Source: Aedes albopictus (lineage: Eukaryota; Arthropoda; Insecta; Diptera; Culicidae). Taken from it: a stretch of DNA of 64,000 bases. Positions 10,647 to 22,435 of the stretch are shown in pieces. Location of the stretch: positions 7,811,409 through 7,875,408 of the forward strand of contig NC_085138.1 in the NCBI RefSeq assembly GCF_035046485.1, in the 5' to 3' direction. Below the pieces are notes generated by a model. It was given only the letters and a program-made list of their open reading frames with translations, had not been told where the DNA came from and did not search any database. The translations under genes and the position numbers were made by a program. The stretch's first letter is position 1, and each line of letters starts with the position of its first letter.

Positions 10647-11696
10647 ATTTAAGTTTACAGCTGATTCACATCAACCCTGAGTTGTGAGCTGCTTATAGAT
10701 ATCAGCAATGATCCCTTGTTCCCGTAACACCATTGCTCCTCAAACTTTCTCTCCTTTGCTCGAACGTTCGTCACAGTTGTCATCGAAAATCAGTGTTGCC
10801 AGTGGCAACAGTAGTTATTACAAAAAAATCTATGAAAAATAAGAAGTTGAAGTTGAAACTCCAAGAAAAATGTGTATGTTTTCAACCAAAATTTATGAAA
10901 GCATGATCAAAAATTGCATAATTAAATACATGTTAGTCTTTTCGCCAAAATATTCCCTGAAAGGAGTTACATACCGAAGGGTATAAGACATAAGGTAGAA
11001 AGTGCTGAATAACTAAAGGATGAAACTCATAAGATTGAAATTACATAAGTCTGAAATGATGATTCGACTTTTTTTTAAACGCCGCCAATTACGCAGTAGC
11101 CGTTCTCAATATTAGATCTGTAAATTAGGTTAAGTGGTTGAAGAATAAATAAATTCTATGCTATGTGCTTTTTGCTTTTTTATTAGTCACATAAGATTAT
11201 CATAAGGTCTAACTAATGAAATGGTTTTTAAACAATTCATAACGGCTAGAATGAATTTCATATGGTCAGTTTATGGCGCAGAATCGACTCACAGTTTGGC
11301 TTTTATACACATTTAGAGACACGATATTGTCGTCGAAAGCGTCGATAGCCGCGTGGGTTGGGTACGAGCTCAGTGATCTCGACGTTCATGAATCGATTCC
11401 AGCCTGCATCATTTTACAATTTTTCTACTCTTTTCATAAGTTTATCTTAGGTTATGATGAGCATGTTCAATTTTCATAAGGTGTTCTTATGGCATCCATA
11501 CTTTACTGTTATGGCTAAATTTCATAAAATATTTTAATGAATTTCGGTAGTTTACTTCGCTGAGTGTATGTTCAAAAGAAAAAAAAAATCTGATGATTTT
11601 GTAGCAAATCTAATGTCAACAATCACTATAACAGCAGAACTCGAATAGAAAAACCCTCGATTAAAGAAGGAGAAATTTCCGATATAAATAATACCA
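10647..11696. other. Unassigned AT-rich DNA with a tRNA-like segment
   Basis: No gene recognised. A tRNA-like segment at about 11345-11405 has an A-box-like TAGCCGCGTGGGTTGG and a B-box-like AATCGATTCCAGCC. It sits within sequence rich in CATAAG motifs (10985-11550), which may be another foldback or MITE whose ends I could not define. Confidence 0.35.
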
Positions 11697-11880
11697 GAAA
11701 AACCATGTTGAGGGTGACGGGTTCCATTCCCGGTCAGCTCAGAAAATTTTCGTGATGAATTGGGCATAGAGTATGTAAAACAGCCATTGGAAAAAGAAGT
11801 TAGACTGCTCATAAAGTACTAAGCTAGCAGGCTTTGCCCATGTTGTACGATTAAGATTATTTCTCTTCACTTGAGGACGA
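11697..11880 (+). mobile_element. Diverged Feilai-like SINE fragment
   Basis: Collinear with the better copies at 35877-36125 and 60617-60895. It has GAGGGTGACGGGTTCCATT (a decayed B box), TTGGGCATAGAGTATG, a GCTCATAAAGTACTAAGCT block and GCAGGCTTTGCCCA. The 5' A-box end and the 3' tail are missing or unrecognisable. Confidence 0.65.
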
Positions 11881-12435
11881 CGAGATATTACCTTTATAAA
11901 CATGCTTGTTTTCGTTACATAAGTATTTACTGCAATGACCCACTGCACGAACTTGACGTTTGAGTGGTGCTGGCACCGTGTGAGAGCAAGCAGGCCAGCC
12001 TAAATTCGTGCAGTAATCTTCTATAGTTTTTGAAATCATATCTATCGGCAAGCCCCGTGGGATAAATCTACAACTCGTAAAAATCATCATTTTGCAACTC
12101 GTTACATAAATAATTATTACAAACCCAAGTTCAAAAATGGACTGCCGCCACAGAGGCTCAGTTGTTTCAGAATCTGCGGTTCATTTGTAGAGTTTATCGT
12201 ATGTTCAGTGACTTACAATTCATCCGTAAAAAACGAATCTTCTCCTGTTTTTATGGCATATATGTAAAAAATTACCGAACGCTTCGGTAGTTTTGACAGA
12301 TGCATTTCCTGAGATTTACAATGCTATAAGGATTTGTAAAATCACCAAACTTTCCACCGTACGTTCAGCTGTTGAGAATACGGTGAATTCGTAATCCGTT
12401 TTTTTAGTGTGTTACTTGGGAAATAGGTATGCTAT
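11881..12435. other. Unassigned DNA including a CCGAACGCTTCGGTAG fragment
   Basis: No coding feature. A segment at 12265-12395 (CCGAACGCTTCGGTAGTTT, TTTCCTGAGATT, TTTCCACCGTACG, TTCAGCTGTTGA) is echoed at 19250-19330 (TTTCCTGAGATTCC, CCTTTCGTACGGTGGAAAG, TTCAGCTGTTGAT), indicating a dispersed MITE-like repeat. Ends were not resolved. Confidence 0.35.
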
Positions 12436-12553
12436 GATTCAGGGGGCTGCAAAACGGTGAGTCGATAAGGAGAGCGTCCAACATAGCTCTGGTCCTCACA
12501 AGTTCCTATCTCATGCTTGCACGGGTCAAGCGATGACAAAGAACGTCAGCTAA

Positions 12554-12965
12554 CCCGAGCAGGAGAAAATAGCTGAAGAATAACTAACTCAGGTATGGAA
12601 AACCGAATACCTACAACCTGAATGAGGTATCAAGTAGCCTTGCATAAGAGGTAAAATACCTAAAAAAAAATAACTGGTGTGTATTCTGTGCATAACGCGT
12701 GAATAATGACATCAGGTATGTCTATACCTAAATAATAATCGGCGATTTTTCCATACAAATAGCATTTTTTCCATAATTGAATAATACCTCAAGCAGTCCT
12801 CAACACCAAATCAATAACTCGTTGAGGTATTGTATCAATACCTACAAAATACCAAAATGAGATATTTTCCATACATACCTATATAACCGATCAATACCTT
12901 GTCTTGGTATGATACCTGACTTTGGTATGCTCCAGTTATGTGTCAGTTATTCATTCCTGCTCGGG
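12554..12965. mobile_element. 412-bp MITE with CCCGAGCAGGA ends
   Basis: Left end CCCGAGCAGGAGAAAATAG, right end ATTCATTCCTGCTCGGG: 11 bp of perfect inverted repeat. A more diffuse palindrome continues inside (AACTCAGGTATGG, CATACCAAGACAAGG, repeated GGTATTG). It lies inside the 5' part of the RTE-like LINE. The target duplication was not clear (AA at most). Confidence 0.6.
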
Positions 12966-13227
12966 AAGAGTTGTGTGCTTAGCTGGTAGTGCAACCTGGG
13001 CACTGTTGTCCTTCTGACTTCAGCTAGATTGAGGAGGTACGATCCGAGCGTCTGTTCACCAAGGAGGTGCGGCTCAAACAGCGTCTGTTCTGGCATCCAG
13101 CGGCTGAGTAAGAAACGTTGCACCACGCCCAGCTAGATCCAAGGTGGTAGCCCCATCAGCGTGGTCGTCCCAGTGTTGGTTGGGACGTTAAACAGAACTG
13201 GCACGATGGCCCTTTGGCGAGACAGGA

Positions 13228-14276
13228 CCCAGGTAACCACTAAGCATTTAAATAAGCAGTGTATCAGCCCGTATTATGCATTCAAACTGCTTGCTGCCAT
13301 ACATAAGCAGTTCGAATGCATAACTGCCTTGAGTTAGCATAAGCTGTGCTGCTCAAAAGCTTTTGGCTGTTAATTAGCATTTCAATTGCTTGAAGTGTTT
13401 TCACTTGGGAGCAATCAGAATGCTTTTCAACTGCTATTTAAATGCTAGGAACAAAAAGGTTGGGAGATATGTTACGCATTTGGCAACACATACTGTCTCT
13501 CTCTTACAGAGCCTGTGCTTCTGTTTACAAATTTGTGCATCTTATTTGTTTCTTCATTTTCCCTTACTCATCCAAAAGCACCAAAGAAAACATTACTGCA
13601 GCTGGACTGGATTGGGGACTTGTCCATCAAAAAATCACCAAGTATTTATCATTTCGTCACAAAATGTGTGCCGAATAGGTGGATGCTTTGGTGGATTGTT
13701 TGAAAGAGGGAATAAAGAATCATATTCCACAGATATTTAAAAGAAGGGATTATAATGCTCTACCACAATGAAATATCTCAATGAAAACAAGTTTTGGATG
13801 TTGAATCTGAAGCTGTTATAGAATCATTCTTTATATTGGCGATTAATTCAACGCACGCCACCGGAACAGCTTTAGCATCGTGGATCAAGAGCAACAGAAT
13901 CAGAAGCAGATATGATTCATCAATCTCCGGATCGTAAGTTCAAACCTTCATCACTACAAAAATCAGCAAAAAAGTACCACCTAGCACCGGCTGGAATATG
14001 GAAGGACGATGAATCGGGGAAGCAGGCTTGAGAGAACGAGAAGCACACGTCAATCTATTTTTGTTTTTTTTTTGCTCGACGAGGCGTTACGCTTCTTTGA
14101 CATTTCGTCATGACGTTCCTGAAGGGATAGTACTAAGACAGCCCGTTATTTTGCCAAAACCTGCTGTGAGGTAGCACTATAGGCGCATATACGGCTAATT
14201 AGCATTAAACGCCTTGTCGTAAAGGCTACTATAATGCTGAAGGAATGCTATTTTAAATGCTTACTGGTTACTTGGG
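13228..14276. mobile_element. 1.05-kb TIR element with CCCAGGTAACCA ends
   Basis: Left end CCCAGGTAACCACTAAGCAT and right end (reverse complement) CCCCAAGTAACCAGTAAGCAT are inverted repeats with a few mismatches. Inner parts repeat AAGCAGTT, GCATAAGC and TATATGCGCC. The same left and right ends, reversed, recur at 24568 and 34486. Overlapping open frames at 13390-13740 have no recognised domain. It sits in LINE 5' sequence (GGCGAGACAGGA before it, GTGTTGGCGTAGG after). Confidence 0.6.
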
Positions 14277-14384
14277 GAGTGTTGGCGTAGGCCCAATAAG
14301 CCACCCGTAAAAATCCCCATTGCGAATGTCATAGGAGAAAATACGACTCGATACAATTGGCAAAGACCCACGCGACGAAATAAG

Positions 14385-16708
14385 GACTACAATTGGAAAC
14401 TTGGAACATGGAATTGCAAGTCACTAGGTTTCGCAGGATGTGACAGGATAATTTACGACGAGCTACATCCCCGCAACTTCGACATCGTGGCGTTGCAGGA
14501 ACTTTGTTGGACTGGACAGAAAGTGTGGAAAAGCGGGCATCGAGCGGCTACCTTCTACCAAAGCTGTGGCATCACCAATGAACTGGGAACAGGATTTATA
14601 GTGTTGGGCAAGATGCGACAACGTGTGATCGGGTGGCAGCCGATCAACGCAAGGATGTGCATGTTAAGAGTTAAAGTGCCGTTTCTTCAACTACAGCATC
14701 ATCAACGTCCACTGCCCACACGAAGGGAGACCTGATGACGAGAAAGAAGCGTTCTACGCGCAGTTAGAGCAAACATACGATGGTTGCTCGCCGCGTTACG
14801 TGAAAATCGTTGTCGGCGACATGAACGCGCAGGTAGGAAGGGAGGAAATGTACAGACCGGTAATCGGGCGAAATAGCCTGCACGCCGTATCGAATGACAA
14901 CGGCCAGCGATGCGTAAACTTTGCAGCCTCCCGTGGTATGGTAGTCCGAAGCACCTTCTTCCCCCGCAAAGATATCCACAAAGCCACCTGGAGATCACCC
15001 GACCATCCAACAGAAAACCAAATCGACCACGTTCTAATCGACCGTAAATTCTTCTCGGATATAACCAATGTCCGCACTTACCGCAGTGCGAATATAGATT
15101 CCGATCACTACTTAGTCGCTTTATTCATGCGCTCAAAACTTTCGACAGTTATCACCACGCCAGATCTAGGAGTATGTGCACAGGACGAAAGACTTCCGCC
15201 CCCTGACCTCCAAGAGATTGAGAAGGAGGTTGGCCGGTTGAAAAACAACAAAGCCGCTGGAGCAGATCAACTACCAAGCGAGCTTCAAAAATACGGTGGA
15301 GAAGCACTGGTGAGAGCACTACACTGGGACATTAGCAAGATTTGGGAGGAGGAAGTATTACCGGAGGAATGGATGAAAGGTATTGTGTGTTCAATTTACA
15401 AAAAGGGCGACAAGTTGGATTGCGGGAACTGAGCGCTGTCTACAAGATACTCTCTCAAATTTTATGCCTCCGTCTATCACCGATTGCAAGAGAGTTCGTG
15501 GGGCAATATCAGGCTGGATTTAAGTGTGAACTCGCTGCAGCGGACCAGATGTCCATCTGCCAGGTGTTGCAGAAATGCCGCGAATACAACGTGCCCGCCC
15601 ACACATCACTTGTTCATCGATTTCAAATCGGCGTATCATACAATCGATCGAGAACAGCTATGGCAGATTATGCACGAATACGGATTCCCGGATAAACTGA
15701 TACGATTAATCAAGGCGACGATGGATCGAGTGATGTGCGTAGTTCGAGTATCAGGAACACTTTCGAGTCCCTTCGAATCTCGCAGAGGGTTACGGCAAGG
15801 TGATGATCTTTTGTGCTTGCTGTTCAACGTTGCTTTAGAGGGTGTAATTAGAAGAGCGGGGATAAACACGAGTGGGACGACTTTCACGAAGTCCGTTCAG
15901 CTGCTTGGTTTCGTTGATGATATTGATATTATTGCTCGTAAATTTGAGACGATGGCGGAAACGTACATCCGACTAAAGAGTGAAGCCAGGCGAATCGGAT
16001 TAGTCATTAATGTGTCGAAGACAAAGTACATGATGGCAAAGGGCTCCAGGGAGGAATCACCGCGCCCGCCACCCCGAATTCATATCGACGGTGATGAAAT
16101 CGAGGCGGTTGAAGAATTCGTGTACTTGGGCTCATGGTGACCGACGACAACGACACCAGCAGAGAAATTCAGAGGCGCATTGTGGCAGGAAATCGTGCCT
16201 ACTTTGGACTCCGCAGAACTCTACGATCGAATAAAGTTCGCCGTAATACGAAGTTAACCATCTACAAAACGTTGATTAGACCGGTCGTCCTCTATGGGCA
16301 CGAAACATGGACCCTACGTGCAGAGGACCAACGCGCCCTTGGAGTTTTCGAACGGAAGGTGTTGCGTACCATCTACGGCGGAGTGCAGATGGAAGACGGG
16401 ACTTGGAGAAGGCGCACGAGCTGCATCAGCTGCTGAGAGAACCAACCATCGTCCATACCGCGAAATCGGGAGGCTACGGTGGGCGGGTCACGTCATCAGG
16501 ATGTCGGATAGCAACCCGACTAAAATGGTTCTCGAGAGTCATCCGACTGGTACAAGAAGACGTGGAGCGCAGCGAGCTAGGTGGGTCGACCAAGTGGAGG
16601 ACGATCTGCGGACCCTACGCAGAGTGCGGAACTGGAGACAAACAGCCATGGACCGAGTGGAATGGAGGCGGCTACTATGTACAGCAGAGGCCACCCCGGC
16701 CTTAGCCT
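14385..16708 (+). pseudogene. Endonuclease-reverse transcriptase pseudogene of the RTE-like LINE
   Basis: In order: endonuclease blocks (KLGTWNCKSLGF, ALQELCWTG at about 14395-14515; VGDMNAQVGREE near 14815; KATWRSPDH and ENQIDHVLIDRKF near 14980-15050; SDHYLV near 15105). Then RT: LKNNKAAGADQLPSEL, LPEEWMKGIVCSIYKKGD, YQAGF, DFKSAYHTIDR, RRGLRQGDDL and a catalytic region GFVDDIDIIAR with V in place of the usual A (FVDD). The C-terminal part has VLYGHETWTL and RLRWAGHVIRM. It is broken by frameshifts near 14678, 15435 (with loss of several residues), 15605, 16136 and 16400-16440, so no functional protein can be made. Confidence 0.8.
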
Positions 16709-16790
16709 GACCGGTAAGGTAAGTAAGTTGTCTTTCCCTTGTATACTACATGAAACATATATTTTACCCTGTTACCCTATTGGATGACAA

Positions 16791-17524
16791 TTTTGAATGA
16801 CAGGATGGCGAAGTTTCGTAATTGTTTTTGGTCCATCAGTGAATCGAAAGTGTTTTCGTATTTTATCAGGCAGGTTGCTTATTGTTCGCAACGTTAGAGT
16901 TTGGTCTAGGAATTTCTAATCCTAAGGGGAGCATCCTGCACATCTACACTTTGATGTCTCTGTTGGATAAGTCTGCTAGTTGATCAGTGCCCGAAGTGCC
17001 AATAAGAGACAGATGATATCTCAAAATGGTCTATTACTCCAGAGCACTATAAATGTGCATTTCACTTAGGAAAAAATAATAGGTTAAAATATTTAGAACA
17101 CGTAACACAAAAATAAAACTTTTAACAAAAGGCAGTGGAAACGCAGATTCGGGCAGTATGAGTTATGACATCCTGTCAATCAGATATAATGGTTGATTTT
17201 TATTCGATGACAGCTAAAGCTAGAAGTTATGATTTAAGCTGCGCTAACCAGTTCCGCTTCCACTGTCGTCAACTGTCTTCTGTAGACCACAATTGCTAGA
17301 AGCTGGGAGAAGGCTGTGTTCCAGTATGACAAGAAGAAGAAGAAAAAGTAAAACAGGGTGTCGACTCAATTTTGAAAATCATATTCTCTGACTCTCCCTG
17401 ATTTTCCAGTCTATTTCACTGAAAATTCCAGGTCATGTAAAGATAAGCTTAATGGTGTCATGAGAGAAAATAAAATTCAAGGATTTTTCCCGTTTTTTTC
17501 CTAGGAGTGGAGAAGGATTAAGAC
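16791..17524. other. Unassigned AT-rich DNA with an AAG-rich tail
   Basis: No coding domain seen. An A/G-rich run (about 17326-17347, AAGAAGAAGAAGAAAAAG) resembles a retroposon 3' tail. The preceding 200 bp may be a SINE or LINE remnant not recognised here. Confidence 0.3.
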
Positions 17525-17924
17525 CAGTGCTGAAAATTTCATTTCGTCACATCTAAATTCAACCTCCTACAGCTCATTTTAGAAGCTGAACCTGAGAATT
17601 TGATATATGGAAAACTTGTGTGACTAGACCAGTTCTGCAAGAAAGTCACGGGAAAACTGCTATTTTTTGAATATTTAAGGTAAATGTCACGGACTACCTT
17701 TGAAATATGCCAAATGATATTCACCGTGAATATCATTAGCATTTTTCACAGGTAGTCCGTGACATTTACCTTAAATATTCGAAAAATAGCAGTTTTTCCG
17801 TGACTTTCTTGCAGAACTGGTCTAGCCGCACAAGTTTTCCATCAACCATATTCTCAGGTTTTGCTTCTAAAATGAGCTGTAGGTGATTGAATTTAGATAT
17901 GACGAAATGAATTTTTCAGCACTG
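17525..17924. mobile_element. 400-bp hairpin MITE (CAGTGCTGAAAA ends)
   Basis: The element is a near-complete palindrome: CAGTGCTGAAAATTTCAT at left and TGAATTTTTCAGCACTG at right, centre near 17725 (ATATTCACCGTGAATAT). The flanking octamers ATTAAGAC and ATTAACCC agree at six of eight positions. Mirror-image open frames across it are by-products of the palindrome. Confidence 0.75.
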
Positions 17925-18237
17925 ATTAACCCTGATAAAAAAGATCATAGAGATACAACAGAATGTATTGTTACAACACGCTGAAATGAATGGTAGTAAC
18001 CATGATTTCAATTGTGTAAAACGATAGAGTGTCAACAGACCCTATGGTTTTCCACCATAGCATGTATTGTAAATGTCACTTTTACAATAGAAAATGGGGG
18101 TTGTTATGTATTTTAACCATAAAAAAATCCAAATTTTCTGGAGCAAATTCAAGTCAACTACCATTCAATTTATGGTGTTTTTATTATTGAAATCTCTAGT
18201 GCCATTCATTTTATTGTGCACATATTGTAGTTCCAAT

Positions 18238-18638
18238 CAGTGCTGAAAAATTCATTTCGTCATATCTAAATTCAACCACCAACAGCTCATTTTAGAAGCT
18301 GAACCTGAGAATGTGGTATATGAAAAACTTGTGCGGCTAGACGAATTCTGCAAGAAAGTCACGGAAAAATTGCTATTTTTCGAATATTTAAGGTAAATGT
18401 CACGGACTACCTTCGAAAAATGCCAAATGATATTCACCGTGAATATCATTTGGCATTTTTCGAAGGTAGTCCGTGACATTTACCATAAATATTCGAAATA
18501 TACCAGTTTTTCCGTGACTTTCTTGCAGAACTGGTCTAGCTGCACAAGTTTTTCATATACCATATTCTCAAGTTCAGGTTCTAAAATGAGCTGCAGGTGA
18601 ATGAATTTAGATATGGCGAAATGAATTTTTCAACACTG
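18238..18638. mobile_element. 401-bp hairpin MITE with exact 8-bp TSD GTTCCAAT
   Basis: Second copy of the element at 17525. Ends are CAGTGCTGAAAAATTC and TTTTTCAACACTG. GTTCCAAT flanks both sides exactly (18230-18237 and 18639-18646). The 8-bp duplication and CAG start fit a hAT-type MITE. Arms meet at a perfect centre (GATATTCACCGTGAATATC) near 18440. Confidence 0.85.
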
Positions 18639-18646
18639 GTTCCAAT

Positions 18647-20308
18647 ACATAATTTTCAGCAGGAAAATACGTACACAATATGATTTGTTGTTGAACAATC
18701 AACTTTATCATTATTCAATGGAAGTTTATGGCGATTTTATTGTATATTTTTATCAGGGAAGACACATTGGCAGGCAGTTTTTCTACAGAATTCTTTTACG
18801 CTGTGCTGGAAATAACTTTTTGATAATCCCATTTTTTTCTGTGCCCTTTATACCCACTCGTATTTTTTACCACAAAGCAGACTCTCCTCATATATCTCGG
18901 AAAACCCTACTCGCTACTACTGACTGTGACTAGCTCAGAACATTTTTTCATGAATAAAAAAATGATTTAAAAAATGTAAGGATTTTGTCAGGTACTCGAT
19001 TTTGTCGGCCCAAAATGCTACTAGGGGCTGACAAAATCGGGTCTTTACTGTAATCCTATAATGGACCCCAGTGGGGTGCAATATAGGCAACGTCGATGCA
19101 TATATTTTCAAATGTGTTTTTACTGGAATTACTCAAGAAACAAAACTAGCTCAATAACAGTTTCTTAAGCTAATGTTTGCTGAAAAGTGGTTTGTTCAAC
19201 TCTTGTAGAGCAAAAATATTTGATGGGTATTTATTATTGTTATGTTTGATGGTTTTCCTGAGATTCCTGAGATAACATCAACCTTTCGTACGGTGGAAAG
19301 TTCAGCTGTTGATATTACGGTAAAATTTTACTCTAATCCGTTATTTTTTATAGGTGTGCTCTCAGAACATTATTCAGAGGACCAAGATTTGTTCCAGTTA
19401 ATAGAACGACGAACTAAGAAATAGGGTCTAAGTGCCATAAGTAGTCTCACGCTCCCAAATTCATCCTATTCGAAAACAAGCGATTACGGATCCGATCGAT
19501 TCCGTTCTTTTCGATTTCATGCACCATGATCATGAGCACCACTTCTAACAAAAAATACAAAAAAAAAGAAACAAAAAAAACAGCATTTCAATCCTTTGTT
19601 TTTCGTAGGATGAAAATGGGAGCAACATGCTTAATAAGGGAATCAATACCCAAAATGCAACAAAACTCTTCGTTTCATTACGTTGGAATCTTTTGAAAAT
19701 GAGAACAGAACGCCTGCATATTCTTTTGTTAGGTATAACGTTAATAAACGCACAGGAAGTTCAGGTTGCTTTACCTTCCCTTATTAAAGAAAATTTACCC
19801 ACACTTCCTGTGCGCTGCTGTTTTATCCTGGCGTCGTCGATGGCAGCAGTTCCGCTATAAGCAGATTAAAATTTGCAGATAAATCGCTCCTATATAATGA
19901 GACTTTTATGCATAAACAAGCCGAAATGAGTTTGATATGCTAATATGTAATACTCATACACACACCTAACCCATACACAAGCGCAAGATAATGACTAGAA
20001 TGGCGCTCGTGTCCGGCAGGCACAGAAGGAAGGACTGCCACCCCCTTTGGTATATTTTTTTGTGTTCTGTTACACGCGAGTGAGGGTTGTTTGGTCGAGG
20101 CGCATGGTTCAGTTGAAAACGCAAGGATAAGACGCATAAAGCATGGCAACAAATCACGCTGTAATATGTTTAGGGTGACAGGAATTTTTGATAATCTTTA
20201 AAAAGTGTTTTATATTCGTTCAGAACTACAATACAAACTGATCTAATCTAAAAAATGTTCTGCAAATTGTTTACTACATTTTTTAAAAAGTATACTGATA
20301 AATATATA
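18647..20308. other. Unassigned DNA, no gene recognised
   Basis: AT-rich sequence with short frames only (up to 82 codons) and no recognisable domain. It includes a dispersed-repeat echo at 19240-19340 and a small hairpin with GCACAGGAAGT and ACTTCCTGTGC stems (about 19750-19815). Sequence around 19430-20150 shows no obvious repeat relatives in the window. Confidence 0.35.
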
Positions 20309-20310
20309 GG

Positions 20311-20677
20311 ACAGATCGGTGAAGTACTAGATTTGTAGAAATGAGCTGAATGTTAGTATGGTAAGAAGGTCAAAAAAAGAAGGCAAATTCTCCGTTTCTG
20401 TAATGAAATGGTGCAAAAAGCGTAGGTATTATGATTCTTTGCCTAATTTGATGCTGTTTGAGCAAAACTTTGGATAACTATGTTGTTTATGTTGCAAGAA
20501 ATGGAGAAACCAACAACACTGTTGCTCAAAGTTTTGCTCAAACAGCATCAAATTAGGCAAGGAATCATAATACCCACGCTTTTTGCACCATTTCATTGCA
20601 GAAATGAAGAATGGATCATCTCACCATACAAAAATCCAGCTCACTACTTTCAATCTAGTACTTCACTGATTGCGTCC
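20311..20677. mobile_element. Chimeric hairpin MITE (GGACAGATCGGTG / CACTGATTGCGTCC ends)
   Basis: The left half belongs to the GTAATGAGCTGAATTTTAG subfamily and the right half to the GTAGTGAGCTGGATTTTT subfamily, joined near the palindrome centre. TA lies on both sides (20309-20310 and 20678-20679). It abuts the next copy as CCTATAGG. A frame of 133 codons across it and its neighbour is a palindrome artefact. Confidence 0.7.
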
Positions 20678-20681
20678 TATA

Positions 20682-20862
20682 GGACAGATCGGCGAAGCAC
20701 TAAATTTGTAGTACATAATGAGCTGAATTTTTGTATGGTGAGAAGGTCAATTCTCCGTTTTTGCAATGAAATGGTGTTTGAGGATAACTATGTTGATCAT
20801 GTTGCAAGTAATAAAGAAAACAACAACACTGTTGCCCAAAGTTTTGCTCAAACAGCATCAAA
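20682..20862. mobile_element. Truncated hairpin MITE copy
   Basis: Starts GGACAGATCGGCGAAGCAC and runs only as far as the inner arm (CAAAGTTTTGCTCAAACAGCATCAAA). There, a new hairpin left end (TGGGGCACGTTCGGTG) begins. An internal deletion after AATGAAATGGTG is also visible. Confidence 0.6.
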
Positions 20863-21081
20863 TGGGGCACGTTCGGTGTAGTACTAGATTTGTAGTAATG
20901 AGCTGAATTTTAGTATGGTGAGAAGGTAAATTCTCCGTTTCTGCATAGAAATGGTGCAAAAAGCGTGGGTATTATGATTCCTTGCCTAATTTGATGCTGT
21001 TTGAGCAAAACTTTGGGAAACAGTGTTGTTGTTTTCTCCATTTCTTGCAACATAAACAACATAGTTATCCAAAGTTTTGCT
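20863..21081. mobile_element. Left half of a hairpin MITE (TGGGGCACGTTCGGTG end)
   Basis: The left arm and loop are complete (to CATAGTTATCCAAAGTTTTGC) but the outer right arm is missing. Unrelated sequence starts at about 21082. Confidence 0.6.
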
Positions 21082-22235
21082 GATTCCAGTACGGTTATTT
21101 GAAAAAAAAAATCCAGGAAGAATTCTCGGGGAACTCCAAGAAGAATCGCTGGAAGAAGTCAATTATTTATAGGCAGGTGGTCAATCTTTGGTCACCCTAA
21201 GTTTGCATGAAATTATACATGCAAGCACAACAACTATCACAAAATGGGTTAGACTTCTAGGCAGACTTTCCAGATTCAGCTTGTGGTGGAAGGCTCTAGC
21301 AAAAGAAGATAATTTAGAATTTCTATATTACAAAGCATTCACCGTCAACTGGTGTTGGCTTGTGCCCTAGCCGTAAGGGCAGTCAGAACGACACCAGTCA
21401 TGAGAATATCTCAAACGTACGGTAAAATTTCACCATAAAACACTACTGGCCGGTAACGAGGGGGTGAAAATGTTTCTGAAACACGCGCGCGCTCTCCCGT
21501 CACCCTCGAGCCATTTAAACGATATATGAAAGCGGCGGCGCGGCGGATGGCCATCAGGCCATTCCGGTTCGTTCCGATTCTCTGGCAAGCAGGGATGAAA
21601 AATGAAAATGAGGTCCTTTCATCATCGTAGGCGATACGACGGTGCGGACGACAAACGAACGAACATGTGGATAAAGCAGGCCGCGCCACGCTGTTATAAG
21701 GACCAAACACAAGCACAGCAAGCGGAATAGATTGCTGTAGAGCGGGAGACGATCAAGGAGGCATTGACACTCCGGTGTTGGGTTTGGGTGAAACGAGACG
21801 AGGTCATTGCACTCCCCTAGCAGCGCCTAGCCTGCTGCTGCTGTTGTTATTATTGGTGAGACACTCGTCATGTGCTTTGGTCCTGAAGACAGGCGCGCGC
21901 GTTCACCCTCTGCGACTTTGCCTGCCGCGCCGTTTGTGCACTGGGCTGGCATATTGTTTCGTCTCTATCCCAAATGGTGTGGAAATGAATGAGCCGTTTG
22001 GTGTGCGGTGCGGCAGCGATGCAGGGAAATAGCTGTAAAGGAGATCCCATTCAGGAGATCCTATCCTGTGTGTGCAATGTGCCTTATTATCGCTGGCGAG
22101 CACATTCTGGTTGTTCTAACAACCCTCGTTCGTGCAGCTCATGTGTCCTACACGTCTGCCTTCCAGCCTGGGCTACCCAACTACTATCAAGAGCAGAAAC
22201 GTGTGTTTTGAACCCATTCTGATGGTGATTCCAGA
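21082..22235. other. GC-richer, low-repeat island; possible promoter or gene edge
   Basis: From about 21430 to 22240 the sequence is clearly more GC-rich and CpG-containing than its surroundings (CACGCGCGCGCTC, GCGGCGGCGCGGCGG, GGCGCGCGCG). No repeat family was recognised in it. A TTATAAGG box at 21692-21699 could be a TATA-like element. Open frames exist (for example 21411-21716 minus, and a leucine-rich frame from 21775 plus that lacks an ATG), but none has a recognised domain or convincing start. It could be an exon, promoter or regulatory region of an unseen gene. Confidence 0.3.
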
Positions 22236-22435
22236 TTGCATCCCTTCGTTGCATGACGAGAGGGGTTCATGTGTAATTACACCGGCTAGCTGTCACCGGA
22301 GAGCTGCTTGAATGTACATTGAGGTGGATTTAAATGAAGTTTTTTGCATATCACAGATGATCTAAATTTTGTAGGAAAAAAAGCTAGACAGTCAAGTTTT
22401 GTTTTTGCTTGGTCTATTTTTCAATATGTAGTGGT
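22236..22435. repeat. About 200-bp dispersed repeat, copy 1
   Basis: Shares TCCCTTCGTTGCATGA, GGTTCATGTGTAATTACACC, GGCTAGCTGTC and GTACATTGAGGTGGATTT with 36575-36775 in the same orientation. The two copies lie on either side of the nested element at 22936-35876. Confidence 0.7.

Larger units (their letters stand above)
12440..16790 (+). mobile_element. RTE-like LINE, defective, with two inserted DNA elements
   Basis: The element runs on the plus strand. The 5' part (about 12440-13227 and 14277-14390) lacks open coding. It is followed by endonuclease, reverse transcriptase and a C-terminal region, then a short-repeat tail (GGTAAGGTAAGTAAG at about 16712-16728) typical of RTE-clade LINEs. 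The 5' part is split by 12554-12965 and 13228-14276. The exact 5' boundary is uncertain. Clade assignment rests on the domain order and on the SRRGLRQGDDLL, RLRWAGHVIRM and ENQIDHVLI motifs. A relative lies on the minus strand at 52110-53830. Confidence 0.7.

Noticed and set aside
13390..13740. 116-codon frame inside the TIR element at 13228-14276
   Set aside because: No similarity to transposases recognised, overlapping frames of similar length, low-complexity composition.
17539..18600. Similar 67-75 codon frames on both strands
   Set aside because: Mirror images produced by palindromic MITEs; same for the pair beginning at 26754 and ending at 27343.
21775..22032. 85-codon leucine-rich frame resembling a signal peptide
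   Set aside because: No ATG start (begins at GTG), no splice evidence, and CTG/TTG runs explain the leucines.
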